In this document: positions 17,997 through 26,541 of the stretch, in pieces
Numbering within the stretch: the stretch's first letter is position 1
Layout: each line of letters starts with the position of its first letter
Assembly: GCF_002257585.1 (NCBI RefSeq)
Contig: NZ_CP022743.1
Coordinates: 248,001-312,000 of the forward strand
Direction: 5' to 3'
Length of the DNA stretch: 64,000 nucleotides
DNA from: Mucilaginibacter xinganensis
GTDB lineage: Bacteria; Bacteroidota; Bacteroidia; Sphingobacteriales; Sphingobacteriaceae
Made by a program: the position numbers and the translations under genes
The notes under the pieces: generated by a model
What the model was told of the DNA's origin: nothing
The model's input: the letters and a program-made list of their open reading frames with translations, nothing else
Databases searched by the model: none

Positions 17997-19337
17997 ATGC
18001 TGCCCGTTAAAAAATTCACTGATTTTATTGAGCAAAACAACCTTTTTACGCAGGGCAGTAAAATACTTGCTGCAGTAAGCGGTGGTATGGATTCTGTCAT
18101 CATGGTTCATTTGCTTAAATCAGCAGGCTTTAACTTTGGCATAGCACATTGTAATTTTCAGTTGCGCGATGACGAATCAACAGGCGACGAGCAATTTTGT
18201 TATCAGCTGGCGCAACAACTTGATGTACCGTTTCACAACATCAGCTTTGACACCTTAGCATACGCCGCCGACGAAAAGGTATCAACCCAAATGGCGGCCC
18301 GCACCCTGCGTTATCAATGGTTTGAACAGGTAAGGCAACAAGCTGATTATTCGATTATTGCGCTTGCGCACCATCAAAACGATGCAATTGAAACAATATT
18401 GTTAAACCTTACACGCGGTACCGGTATTGCGGGCCTGCACGGCATTTTGCCAAAAAATGGTCTGCTGGTGCGCCCATTGCTTTTTTTAACCCGTGATGAA
18501 ATCCTCACCCTTGTTAACCGGCTGCAATTACCTTACCGGGAAGACAGCAGCAATGCTTCGGTTAAATATGCGCGCAATAAAATCCGCCTGGAGGTTATCC
18601 CTGCGTTGAAACAGCTTAACCCCGGCCTGGAAAAAACTTTTGACAACAACCTTAAACATTTCAGAGAGCTGGAGTTACTATTAAATGAGCGGGTCGACAA
18701 ATTGAAACAGCAGCTGTTCGTAGCCCATGCAAACGAGATCAGGGTACCACTGGAGGACTTAAGGGTCCTGAAGCCGCAGCACCTGCTGCTTTTTAACCTT
18801 TTGCAGGATTTCGGCGTTAACGATACGCTTATTGATGATCTGATTTCGTCATTAAACAAACATTCGGGCAGGGTTTTCGAAACAACAGGGTTTAAGCTGA
18901 TATTAGACCGTACCCATCTGATCATCACTCCTAAAAAAAACGAAAAACAACCCGAAACATTGATTGCGCTGCATGACAGGCATGTTGATTACGGCCACTA
19001 TAAATTGGCCATTTTGCATGATGAAAGTCCGCTTATTGTAAAAAACAACCCCATGGCGGTGTCAACGGATGCCGATCTGTTGATATATCCTTTAACTTTG
19101 CGGCCGTGGAAAACGGGCGACCATTTCACCCCCCTGGGAATGAAAGGCCGGAAAAAAGTAAGTGACTTTTTTATTGATCAGAAAGTGCCGCTGCACCTTA
19201 AAGACGAGATCCCGTTAATTGTAAATGGCAACGGCGACATTGTTTGGGTAGGTGGTTACCGGCTTAACGATCAGTACAAAGTTACCGCAAACACTAAAAA
19301 AGTAACTATATTCGAATTGGCTAACTTGAATATTTGA
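17997..19337 (+). CDS. tilS: tRNA(Ile)-lysidine synthase
   Basis: Modifies C34 of the CAU anticodon of tRNA-Ile2 to lysidine using ATP and lysine, so that AUA is read as Ile. The 446-residue protein has the PP-loop SGGMDS at 28-33 in KILAAVSGGMDSV, LAHHQNDAIETILLNLTRG for tRNA/ATP binding, and RPLLFLTRDEI and YREDSSN as typical N-domain motifs. The C-terminal TilS domain is present: LRPWKTGDHFTPLGMKGRKK (about 362-381) and the KVPLHLKDEIPLI segment. Essential in most bacteria. Divergent from the OstA-like gene, with a minus-7 box abutting its ATG. Confidence 0.95.
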   Translation: MLPVKKFTDFIEQNNLFTQGSKILAAVSGGMDSVIMVHLLKSAGFNFGIAHCNFQLRDDESTGDEQFCYQLAQQLDVPFHNISFDTLAYAADEKVSTQMAARTLRYQWFEQVRQQADYSIIALAHHQNDAIETILLNLTRGTGIAGLHGILPKNGLLVRPLLFLTRDEILTLVNRLQLPYREDSSNASVKYARNKIRLEVIPALKQLNPGLEKTFDNNLKHFRELELLLNERVDKLKQQLFVAHANEIRVPLEDLRVLKPQHLLLFNLLQDFGVNDTLIDDLISSLNKHSGRVFETTGFKLILDRTHLIITPKKNEKQPETLIALHDRHVDYGHYKLAILHDESPLIVKNNPMAVSTDADLLIYPLTLRPWKTGDHFTPLGMKGRKKVSDFFIDQKVPLHLKDEIPLIVNGNGDIVWVGGYRLNDQYKVTANTKKVTIFELANLNI

Positions 19338-19418
19338 TGATATGAAAATGAAAACCATTAATAAGCGTTAAAAACCAGCTCATCTTCAAATCAACACACT
19401 ATCAATCATCAGCGTAAA

Positions 19419-19901
19419 ATGACAGAGAAACCGGCTTTTATTGAAAAACAATACCTCGGCAGGGAATTTATTCCAATTACTATTCGCTTGGTGTTAGCTA
19501 TGTTTTGTTTTGCCGCTTATTTTTTTACAGATGAGCGCGAGCGCAACGGCGGCTTGCTGGTTATTGTTGGTTTCGCTATTATTATCATATCTATCATAAT
19601 GGGGTTTTTACTTCATTTCAGAACCCGGATAGAGAACAAAAGCATTTTACTTAATGGCCTGTGGACAACCCGGCTTGTAAAAATAGATCTGAACAGCATT
19701 GTGAAGGCCGAAAAAGGCGAGTACAGCAGGTATCTTTTTAATAACCCGGTTTATAACCTTCATACCAGGGGCACTATCCGATTTTACACTGCCGGCAGGG
19801 ATGCCATCCACCTTACCGACAGGGACGGATTGGTGTATATCATTGGCTCGCAGCATGCCAATGAATTTTTAAGGGCGATAAAAGAAGAAATGAAGAAGTA
19901 G
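19419..19901 (+). CDS. Membrane protein with two TM segments and a PH-like domain
   Basis: A 160-residue protein with hydrophobic segments at about 22-37 and 44-66, which suggest a membrane hairpin, followed by a soluble C-terminal part of about 90 residues rich in beta strands and ending DGLVYIIGSQHANEFLRAIKEEM (in parts: VYIIGSQ, ANEFLRAIKEEM). That ending, a strand with G[ST]Q followed by an amphipathic helix, is common in bacterial pleckstrin-homology-like domains. I do not recognise a named family. It follows tilS by about 80 bp on the same strand and ends before a strong bidirectional terminator. Confidence 0.7.
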   Translation: MTEKPAFIEKQYLGREFIPITIRLVLAMFCFAAYFFTDERERNGGLLVIVGFAIIIISIIMGFLLHFRTRIENKSILLNGLWTTRLVKIDLNSIVKAEKGEYSRYLFNNPVYNLHTRGTIRFYTAGRDAIHLTDRDGLVYIIGSQHANEFLRAIKEEMKK

Positions 19902-19927
19902 CCGCGGCTAGGTAAATACATTAACAA

Positions 19928-19960
19928 AAAACGTCCCGGTTGTTACAGCCGGGACGTTTT
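19928..19960. terminator. Bidirectional terminator
   Basis: A perfect 12-bp stem, AAAACGTCCCGG paired with CCGGGACGTTTT, with a 9-base loop, flanked by A-run and T-run on either side. It lies between the 3' ends of the convergent PH-like membrane gene and the outer-membrane barrel gene. Confidence 0.9.
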
Positions 19961-20011
19961 CTATATCATGGGGTTGCTACCTTCAACAGCTGCAACCCCG
20001 ATTCAATCTGA

Positions 20012-20581
20012 TTACAGGATCTTAAATCCAATACTTAATGCAAAAAGGTTTTGACGCTGGCCAAAGTCAGAGTTTATTTTGGTTAAGCCGCCCTCATAGC
20101 GCAAGTCGGCAGTAATGGCACCAATATCAACACCAGCGCCGGCTTGGAAGCCAAGCGTGCTGCTTTTGTAGTGTCCAAAATCGGCATAGGCATCCTGTAG
20201 GCTTTGCGAAAGGTTTTTACTTAATATTGATGTATAAACCGGACCCGCCATTACCCTGAAATTTAAGTTTTTTGCACCAAACGAGTGACCGATTAACACC
20301 GGTACATTCAGATTGGTAAAATGCGCATTCCCGCTCACCGAGTTATCGTTCGAATGGAAATCGCCTCCGGTTCCGCTCAAATACAGCTCGGGCTGTAAGT
20401 AAAGCGCGCTGCCAAAGCGGGTAAAAATACCGGCCTGGTATCCGGTGCGGGTTGATGAGCTTAAGTTATCGGTGTTGATCTTCGAAAAGTTTACACCGCC
20501 TTTTATTCCCAATGAGAATTGTGCCTGCGCGCTGATGCATGCTGCTATCAGTATTGCTGCACTCAATAAAACCTTTTTCAT
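20012..20581 (-). CDS. Outer-membrane beta-barrel protein (porin/PorT-like family)
   Basis: Starting at 20581 the product is 189 residues and begins MKKVLLSAAILIAACISAQAQ, a clear signal peptide; an upstream in-frame ATG at 20647 would bury this signal and is rejected. The mature part alternates polar and apolar residues with GIKGGVNFSKI at the start and LRYEGGLTKINSDF and an aromatic/hydrophobic C-terminal strand LSIGFKIL, the pattern of small eight-stranded barrels with the outer-membrane beta-barrel domain common in Bacteroidota. Function is unknown; such proteins are often minor porins or adhesins. Confidence 0.85.
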   Translation of the reverse strand: MKKVLLSAAILIAACISAQAQFSLGIKGGVNFSKINTDNLSSSTRTGYQAGIFTRFGSALYLQPELYLSGTGGDFHSNDNSVSGNAHFTNLNVPVLIGHSFGAKNLNFRVMAGPVYTSILSKNLSQSLQDAYADFGHYKSSTLGFQAGAGVDIGAITADLRYEGGLTKINSDFGQRQNLFALSIGFKIL

Positions 20582-20765
20582 AAATTTTAATTTAAGTTTA
20601 CGTTTGAAACCGCTGCAGGTAGAGCAAGCGGCTCCGTTGTTTTTCATAATTAAACTACCAAACGGTTATTTTATCAATTAATTACAATGCCTTAACAATT
20701 GCCTTGCCAAAAAATTACTGCGGGGCACGTTCTATTTTTATATTTTTGTTGAAAATAAATTAATC

Positions 20766-20981
20766 ATGGCTGAGATCAGTATTACCAATAAAGAATGGGA
20801 ACGCGTTAAAATCAAGATCCAACGTAAATATAACCACCTCACCAACGAGCAGTTACAATATGCCGAAGGCCAGGAAGAAAGCCTTATTACCCGGCTAATG
20901 GATCTGGTTAACCGCGACAGGGCTTATGTACTATTTACCTTAAAAAAGGCGTTAGTAAATATTGACAATAACCGTTTGTAA
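20766..20981 (+). CDS. Small CsbD-like / unknown cytoplasmic protein
   Basis: A 71-residue soluble protein. The N-terminal part EWERVKIKIQRKYNHLT followed by NEQLQYAEGQEESLITRL resembles the CsbD-like general stress protein pattern (helix-loop-helix with W...K..+...LT...L....G..+.L...), but the similarity is modest. Ends basic and hydrophobic (FTLKKALVNIDNNRL). It lies 65 bp upstream of the S41 protease gene on the same strand. No signal or membrane segment. Real-gene status is supported by its clean ATG start, codon pattern and placement. Confidence 0.7.
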   Translation: MAEISITNKEWERVKIKIQRKYNHLTNEQLQYAEGQEESLITRLMDLVNRDRAYVLFTLKKALVNIDNNRL

Positions 20982-21046
20982 AACAGCCGGATATAAAAAC
21001 TGTTGTACTTTTTTGGTAGCTTTATATTTTAATAATAAGTTTAAGG

Positions 21047-22798
21047 ATGAATAAGGGTAAAGTGATTGTGAGCAGGTATAAAAGGCAGCTGTTTTTTGCC
21101 GGTACAGTGATGCTGGCTTTGTGCACATGGAGTTTTAAGGACGATCTTTTCCAGCTGTCAAAAAACCTGGACGTGTTTGCATCCGTGTACAAAGAGGTTA
21201 ATATTAACTACGTTGATGATATTAATTCGGCTAAAATGATCAAGACTGGCGTGGATGCCATGCTTGACGGCCTCGACCCTTATACTGAATTTGTGCCCGA
21301 ATCAGAAATTGAAGATTATAAACTGCATTACGTTAGTACACAATACGGCGGTATAGGTGCGGGTATCTTTTCGCGCAACGGTAAAGTATTTGTATCTGAC
21401 GTGTTTTTTGGCTTCCCTGCTCAAAAAGCCGATATCCGCCCCGGCGACCAGCTGGTAAAAATAAATGACATTGTGCTGGACGGTAAAAACAACGACCAGG
21501 TAAGCCTGCTGCTTAAAGGCGCAAAAGGCGCTAACATTAAGTTGCTTGTTAAACGGGACAGCGACCCGGCCCCGGTTGAGAAAAACCTGGTGCGCGACGA
21601 AATTAAACAGCCCAACGTATCCTATTCCGGCATGGTTGACGGCAATATGGGTTACATTAAGCTGGATAAATTTCTTGAAAACTCTGCCGATGAGGTAACC
21701 AACGCCCTTACTGCTATTAAAAAGAACAATCCCAGCGGCATCATCCTTGATCTGCGCTCAAACGGCGGCGGCATTTTACAGGAAGCGGTAAAAATTGTTA
21801 ACCTTTTTGTACCAAAAGATGTTGAGGTTGTATCGCAAAAAGGAAAAATTAAAGAGAAAAACTTCACCTACAATACGGCAAGCGCCCCGCTGGAGCCAAA
21901 CCTACCGCTGGTAGTGCTGGTAAACAGCCGCTCCGCTTCGGCATCAGAAATTGTTGCCGGATCGCTGCAGGACCTCGACCGTGCAATTATTATAGGTCAG
22001 CGCAGCTATGGCAAAGGCCTGGTTCAGCAAACTTTTAACCTGCCCTACAACAGCCTGGTAAAAATCACCATCGCCAAGTATTACGTACCATCAGGCCGCT
22101 GCATCCAGGAGATTGATTACACCCACCGCAAGGATGACGGCAGTGTGGTTAAAGTTGCGGATTCACTTATCCACGAGTTTAAAACCAAAAACGGCCGCTC
22201 TGTTTATGACGGCAGTGGTATTTACCCTGATATTTTTGTTAAACAGGAGCGGTTTGCCAATGTTACACAGGCATTGGTAGGCAAATTGTTTGTATTTGAT
22301 TTTGCCAACCGTTACCGTGCTACCCACACCAGCATTGACGCCAGCAAAAAATTTAGCCTGAGCGATGCAGACTATGCAGACTTTGTTAAGTTTTTAGACG
22401 GCAAGAATTACAGTTACAACACCGCCTCAGAAAAAGTACTGGCTACCTTGAAAACGGAAACCACCAAAGAAAAACAGTTTGGTGAAATTCAAGCCGAATA
22501 CGATGCCTTAAAAGCTAAAATGTCCACCAGCAAAAAGAACGACCTTCAGCTGCATAAAGACGAAATAAAGCAGGTGCTGGAGAATGAAATAGCCTCACGC
22601 TACTATTACGAAAAAGGGCGCTACGAAGCTAATTTTAAGTACGACAAGGAACTTGCCCAAGCTGTGAAGGTGATGCAGGATAAAGAGATGATGGCATCCA
22701 TACTAAAAGGTGAAGGCAATTATAAAGTAATTGGCAAACCCGTATTGGCAATGGCCGCTAAAAAAGCAGCCGATGCCGATACTACTGATGAGCAGTAG
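21047..22798 (+). CDS. C-terminal processing peptidase (S41 family, PDZ)
   Basis: A 583-residue CtpA/Tsp-type serine protease. An N-terminal membrane segment or signal (residues 12-29) exports it to the periplasm. An N-terminal helical domain is followed by a PDZ domain (about 85-170, GGIGAGIF ... RPGDQLVKIND), and the peptidase core with NSRSASASEIVAGSL at 293-307 supplying the nucleophilic Ser and SYGKGLVQ with Lys323 as the general base. A long C-terminal helical tail (about 400-570) is typical of Bacteroidota Tsp-like enzymes. It probably trims or degrades periplasmic proteins by recognising C-termini. Convergent with the HIT gene, 18 bp apart. Confidence 0.92.
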   Translation: MNKGKVIVSRYKRQLFFAGTVMLALCTWSFKDDLFQLSKNLDVFASVYKEVNINYVDDINSAKMIKTGVDAMLDGLDPYTEFVPESEIEDYKLHYVSTQYGGIGAGIFSRNGKVFVSDVFFGFPAQKADIRPGDQLVKINDIVLDGKNNDQVSLLLKGAKGANIKLLVKRDSDPAPVEKNLVRDEIKQPNVSYSGMVDGNMGYIKLDKFLENSADEVTNALTAIKKNNPSGIILDLRSNGGGILQEAVKIVNLFVPKDVEVVSQKGKIKEKNFTYNTASAPLEPNLPLVVLVNSRSASASEIVAGSLQDLDRAIIIGQRSYGKGLVQQTFNLPYNSLVKITIAKYYVPSGRCIQEIDYTHRKDDGSVVKVADSLIHEFKTKNGRSVYDGSGIYPDIFVKQERFANVTQALVGKLFVFDFANRYRATHTSIDASKKFSLSDADYADFVKFLDGKNYSYNTASEKVLATLKTETTKEKQFGEIQAEYDALKAKMSTSKKNDLQLHKDEIKQVLENEIASRYYYEKGRYEANFKYDKELAQAVKVMQDKEMMASILKGEGNYKVIGKPVLAMAAKKAADADTTDEQ

Positions 22799-22816
22799 GT
22801 TTGTTCTTTAACCGGA

Positions 22817-23218
22817 TTATTCCTCAATCTTCAGCGCTTCCCTTATTTTCTCCATTGTTGCCTCCAGCTGCTCAGGGGTAAAAGTTAATTTAGGCCTCGA
22901 GAAGTTCAGATCACTTACGTGGTTCATGGGGATAAGGTGGATATGCGCGTGAGGCACTTCGAGCCCGATAACGGCTACGCCAACCTTGATACAGGGAATG
23001 GCTTTTTTAATTCCCCCTGCAATAATTTTAGCAAATATTTGTAGCCCGGTGTACAGCTCATCGTCCAGGTCGAAAATATAATCAATTTCTTTTTTGGGGA
23101 TCACCAGCACATGCCCTTCAGCAAGCGGATTGATATCAAGGAAAGCCAAGAAATCAATAGTTTCAGCTACTACATAAGCAGGTATTTCACCTGATACTAT
23201 TTTTGAGAAGATGGTCAT
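22817..23218 (-). CDS. HIT-family nucleotide hydrolase/transferase
   Basis: A 133-residue HINT-like protein. The histidine-triad active site HAHIHLIPM lies at about 93-101, and the N-terminus MTIFSKIVSGEIPAYVV is the standard start of bacterial HIT proteins. These enzymes cleave adenosine phosphoramidates or similar nucleotide conjugates. Length is normal. The stop lies next to the S41 protease gene in convergent orientation; upstream is an imperfect inverted repeat region and greA. Confidence 0.92.
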   Translation of the reverse strand: MTIFSKIVSGEIPAYVVAETIDFLAFLDINPLAEGHVLVIPKKEIDYIFDLDDELYTGLQIFAKIIAGGIKKAIPCIKVGVAVIGLEVPHAHIHLIPMNHVSDLNFSRPKLTFTPEQLEATMEKIREALKIEE

Positions 23219-23231
23219 TTTTTTGTTAATT

Positions 23232-23395
23232 AAGTTGATTGGGTTTGACTGAGTTGATTAAGTTTGCCGGAGTGTTTTGAAGTGTATAAAGTTAATTAAA
23301 AATTTCACTGCCTTATTGTAGCCTCTCCCGGTCTTTACCGACTTTCGGACTAAAAAAACCGCTCACTTAATCAACCCAATCTAACTTAATCAACT
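23232..23395. repeat. Imperfect inverted repeat flanking the HIT-greA gap
   Basis: The left arm (23232-23265) and right arm (23364-23395) are imperfect inverted copies of about 32 bp, each made of AGTTGATT-type units (for example AAGTTGATTGGGTTTGACTG against CACTTAATCAACCCAATC). About 100 bp of unrelated sequence separates them. The right arm runs into the greA stop codon. It could be a short palindromic mobile repeat or decayed tandem units. Confidence 0.6.
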
Positions 23396-23867
23396 ATCTT
23401 GAGATCTCCATTATTTCAAATTCCATTTTACCGGCGGGTACGGTTATTTCAATAGTTTCGCCTACTTTTTTACCTAATAAGCCTTTTGCTATTGGCGATG
23501 CTACCGATATTTTGCCCGATTTAAGGTCGGCTTCATTTTCTGAAACCAGCTGGTAGCTCATTACGCCGCCATTTTTAACGTTCCTGATTTTTACGATGGA
23601 TAGCGCCAATACTTTTGAGGTGTCCAGTTTTGATTCATCCAGCAGGCGCGCGTTGGCCAGCATTTCGCCCATTTTTGCAATTTTTGCTTCATGAAGTCCC
23701 TGTGCTTCTTTCGCAGCATCGTATTCTGCGTTTTCCGAAAGGTCGCCTTTGTCGCGAGCCTCGGCTATTGCTTTACTGATATTGGTCCGGCCAGTAGTTT
23801 TTAGTTCGTGTAACTCTTTCTTTAAATTTTCTAATCCTTCTTTGGTATAATATGCTACCTCTGCCAT
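23394..23867 (-). CDS. greA: Transcription elongation factor GreA
   Basis: A 157-residue protein starting MAEVAYYTKEGLENLKKELH from the ATG at 23867; a reading from 23876 adds only three residues. The N-terminal coiled-coil (about 8-75, with the acidic tip around GDLSENAEYDAAKEAQ) reaches into the RNA polymerase secondary channel and stimulates transcript cleavage. The C-terminal FKBP-like domain includes SPIAKGLLGKKVGETIEI. Length matches GreA. The next gene on the strand is HIT, but an inverted-repeat gap of 175 bp separates them. Confidence 0.95.
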   Translation of the reverse strand: MAEVAYYTKEGLENLKKELHELKTTGRTNISKAIAEARDKGDLSENAEYDAAKEAQGLHEAKIAKMGEMLANARLLDESKLDTSKVLALSIVKIRNVKNGGVMSYQLVSENEADLKSGKISVASPIAKGLLGKKVGETIEITVPAGKMEFEIMEISR

Positions 23868-23968
23868 AACGCACAAATTAAATTTTGTTAATAATAAGTT
23901 CCATTGGTTGCCAAAAAAAACCGCCCTTCCGTTTAAGAAGGACGCGATGACATTCTTTAAAAAACAAA

Positions 23969-24001
23969 CAAGACTATATCGGCAGCGCCTACATAGTCTT
24001 G
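23969..24001. other. Hairpin in the greA-panD divergent gap
   Basis: CAAGACTAT pairs with ATAGTCTTG (9 bp), with a loop that itself holds GGC/GCC. It lies in a 318-bp intergenic region between greA (leftward, start 23867) and panD (start 24186). Otherwise this gap shows no gene; a weaker CCTTC/GAAGG hairpin is near 23924-23940. Role unknown: a leader structure of greA or the end of a small RNA are options. Confidence 0.4.
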
Positions 24002-24173
24002 CTTTTGTCTAAAACGAAGATAAGTGATTTAAGTTTTAATATCCAAATATTTTTTGGTGTGCCGCAGATACCAGCGATTAGCGGCAAGTGGTTAGTTGAT
24101 CAGTTTCAAAAAGGTTGCACATTACTGACTAATCTCTGGTCGCTAACCACTAATCACTATCAGCAATTATTTC

Positions 24174-24181
24174 TACCTTTG
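24174..24181 (+). promoter_or_regulatory. Minus-7 box of panD
   Basis: TACCTTTG matches TAnnTTTG and ends 4 bp before the ATG of panD, predicting a leaderless transcript. No clear minus-33 TTG at standard spacing. Confidence 0.4.
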
Positions 24182-24185
24182 CCCC

Positions 24186-24536
24186 ATGATAATTGAAGTA
24201 TTAAAATCCAAGCTTCACCGGGTAAGGGTAACACAGGCCGAATTGAACTATGTAGGCAGTATTACCATTGATGAAGATTTGATGGATGCGGCTAATATTA
24301 TAGCTAATGAAAAGGTGCAGATTGTAAATAATAATAACGGCGCCCGTTTTGAAACCTATGTAATAAGAGGCGAACGCGGCACGGGTACCATCTGCCTTAA
24401 TGGCGCAACCGCCAGGCTTGCCCAAGTGGGAGATATAGTGATCATTATGTCGTACGGGTACATGGAGAGTGAAGAGGCGCGTAAATATGAGCCCATACTG
24501 GTTTTCCCGGATAACGATAATAAGTTAATAAAATAA
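24186..24536 (+). CDS. panD: Aspartate 1-decarboxylase
   Basis: Makes beta-alanine from aspartate for pantothenate and CoA synthesis. The 116-residue pro-enzyme contains the self-cleavage site Gly24-Ser25 within [10 protein letters not shown], which yields the pyruvoyl cofactor. Lys9 and Tyr-containing catalytic segments, the [20 protein letters not shown] stretch and the C-terminal [15 protein letters not shown] region (here [11 protein letters not shown]) fit the family. Length is slightly shorter than E. coli PanD (126). Stands alone; convergent with the following lipoprotein gene. Confidence 0.95.
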   Translation: MIIEVLKSKLHRVRVTQAELNYVGSITIDEDLMDAANIIANEKVQIVNNNNGARFETYVIRGERGTGTICLNGATARLAQVGDIVIIMSYGYMESEEARKYEPILVFPDNDNKLIK

Positions 24537-24563
24537 ATTATTGCCCATAACTCCCTTAGCGGA

Positions 24564-25091
24564 TCAATTTGCCGGGTAAGCACCAAGGCCCAGTACTACG
24601 TGCAGGCTCACGTCGTTGCTAATACGATTGCGCAGCTTGTAAACCATTTTTATTCTTATCTGCGGCTCACGTGCCCGCTGGTCTAAAAAAGCAGAATTGT
24701 CAATATCCAATACCAGCGTATTGCCCACGCCGGCGGTAATATCAGAGCGCGAGGCTACCAAAACTTCTTCGCTGCCATCGGCTTTGGCCATATAAACTTT
24801 TACCATTGCTAAATTACCGATATTAAAATCGGAGGGATCTTTCGATTCCAGCTTTGCCGAGATCATGCGCACCTCGCTTATTTTAGCCCCGTTATTGCCG
24901 TCTTTCCTGAAATCCTGGTCAAAACTGGTGGCCATGCTGGTTACCGAAAGCTCGCTGCCGGTTTTTGATGTTTTAGGAATAACAATCGTGGTGGTATAAG
25001 GGAAAGTTGATTTTACAATAGACTGCATCATGGCGCAGCTGCTCAGCAACACCGGTAAAATAAACGAAATAAATAAAACTTTCCTTTTCAT
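24564..25091 (-). CDS. Unknown lipoprotein, 175 residues
   Basis: From the ATG at 25091 the protein begins MKRKVLFISFILPVLLSSC, a signal peptide with a lipobox at Cys19, so it should be membrane-anchored; the earlier in-frame ATG at 25136 is disfavoured for that reason. The mature part is beta-rich with VIPKTSKTGSELSVTSMAT and an ending of YKLRNRISNDVSLHVVLGLGAY. I do not recognise a family. It is convergent with panD, 27 bp apart. Confidence 0.75.
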   Translation of the reverse strand: MKRKVLFISFILPVLLSSCAMMQSIVKSTFPYTTTIVIPKTSKTGSELSVTSMATSFDQDFRKDGNNGAKISEVRMISAKLESKDPSDFNIGNLAMVKVYMAKADGSEEVLVASRSDITAGVGNTLVLDIDNSAFLDQRAREPQIRIKMVYKLRNRISNDVSLHVVLGLGAYPAN

Positions 25092-25356
25092 AATTATATC
25101 TCTCCCTGGTTTATTTAGGCAGCGGCGAACCCGCATATAAATTTAACGTAATATTGAGTTAAAATTTGGCATTTTCAACTATTTGGCAATTAAAATTTTG
25201 TGGCGCTAATTTGCTTTCATGCTATCCCCGTGGCCTACATCCTTTAGGAATAACCCAAAGGATTATTTTTTTTAAAGATGTTTTTAAAAATTGTTGCGGC
25301 AAGTAATTTATTGCTTTATATTTAATCTATATTTCTATTTACCTAAACAGCTTATT

Positions 25357-26205
25357 ATGAACACACTTTCAAACGGATCACGCGGCGGCGAGGTAACCAT
25401 GCTGCAGCGCGCACTTTCACTTTTGGGCTATAACTGCACTGTTGACGGAAGCTTCGGCCCGGGAACAGAGGCTGCCGTTAAACAATTTCAAACCGACCAG
25501 GGGCTCACCGCTGACGGCGTGGCAGGACCTGCAACCTGGGGCGCTTTGGACAACCTGGCCCCGCAGGGCATGGACATTTCCCACCATAACGGCACAATTG
25601 GGTGGAGCAGCTTATCGCCCCACATCCAGTTTGTTTACAATAAATACAGCCAGGGCGCTACCTATAAAGACCCAATGTTTAATACCAATATTGCTGCCAT
25701 TAAACAAAAAGGACTTTTATACGGGGCCTACCATTTTTTAACCTTCCAGGATTCGGCGCAGGTACAGGCAGATAACTTTCTGGCTTGCTGGCCCTCATTT
25801 TCGGCCCCCGGCGCACTGCCGCCCGCGCTGGATGTGGAATGGCAGGTGGGCAGCGACGACGCAGAAACCAATTCGCTTAACAACTATATTTTACACAACA
25901 AAAATACCTGCGTGCAAATAATAGCCGACTGGCTCAGCATTGTTACCGCACAAACCGGCCGCACCCCTGTAATTTATACCGCTAAAAGTTTTTGGAACGA
26001 ATACTTTAACGGCATTACCGAGTTTAGCGGCAACCCGCTCTGGATCCCGGCTTACCAGCAGCAGCAACCCGGCCTGCCACAGCCCGGCTGGACCAAATAC
26101 GCCATTTGGCAATACTCCGAAAACGCATCTATCCCGGGCGCGGAAGGCGGCAGTTTGGACCTGGATATTTTTAATGGAGATTTAAGTGAATTGAAAAACC
26201 TTTAA
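25357..26205 (+). CDS. GH25 lysozyme with N-terminal peptidoglycan-binding domain
   Basis: A 282-residue protein from the ATG at 25357 (MNTLSNGSRGGEV); a longer reading from 25291 has no support. Residues 5-65 form a PG_binding_1 domain (GGEVTMLQRALSLLGYNCTVDGSFGPGTEAAVKQFQ read in parts, ending DGVAGPATW). Residues 70-282 are a glycosyl hydrolase family 25 muramidase: QGMDISHHNG with the catalytic Asp, YGAYHFLTFQDS, ALDVEWQVG, and the closing IWQYSENA...GGSLDLDIFNG. It should cleave the MurNAc-GlcNAc bond in peptidoglycan. No signal peptide is visible, which is common for phage endolysins and for toxins delivered by other routes; the host of this enzyme may be self or competitor. It borders the repeat-rich region. 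Confidence 0.88.
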   Translation: MNTLSNGSRGGEVTMLQRALSLLGYNCTVDGSFGPGTEAAVKQFQTDQGLTADGVAGPATWGALDNLAPQGMDISHHNGTIGWSSLSPHIQFVYNKYSQGATYKDPMFNTNIAAIKQKGLLYGAYHFLTFQDSAQVQADNFLACWPSFSAPGALPPALDVEWQVGSDDAETNSLNNYILHNKNTCVQIIADWLSIVTAQTGRTPVIYTAKSFWNEYFNGITEFSGNPLWIPAYQQQQPGLPQPGWTKYAIWQYSENASIPGAEGGSLDLDIFNGDLSELKNL

Positions 26206-26216
26206 CCCGATTTTCC

Positions 26217-26520
26217 CGGCAAAGCGTTCCATTTTGCACAACGGAACGGGTGGAACAAAGTGAAACACGTTGATTATTAACTACTTAGCTATTTTACAAA
26301 ATTGAATAGCCTGATAATCAGCGTGTTTCACTATTTGTTTTTTTTAGTAAACCGTGCGAAAACCGGTATTTAGTGCAGATTTATCGCTCCACACGTCCGC
26401 AAAGCGTTCCATTTTACACATGGAACACCCGGAACGCTGTGAAACACACTGATTATCAGTGTATTAACTATTTATGCAGGATTAAATTCGCGTAAACAAT
26501 TGATAATCAACATATTTCAC
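26217..26520. repeat. Two tandem units of about 180 bp with inverted GTGAAACAC arms
   Basis: Unit 1 begins near 26219 and unit 2 near 26399, with CGCAAAGCGTTCCATTTT-like starts 180 bp apart, each followed by GGAAC motifs. Each unit carries an inverted pair: GTGAAACACGTTGATTAT (26260-26277) against ATAATCAGCGTGTTTCAC (26314-26331), and GTGAAACACACTGATTAT (26439-26456) against ATAATCAACATATTTCAC (26503-26520). The region has no coding potential that I trust. Confidence 0.75.
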
Positions 26521-26541
26521 TAATACCAAACCTCTCCATCA

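Noticed and set aside
24000..24185. Riboswitch before panD
   Set aside because: The promoter box abuts the start codon, so no leader would exist; no known aptamer pattern seen.
25291..25356. Extra 22 residues before the lysozyme
   Set aside because: Hydrophobic but without a cleavage site; the ATG at 25357 begins right before the peptidoglycan-binding domain.
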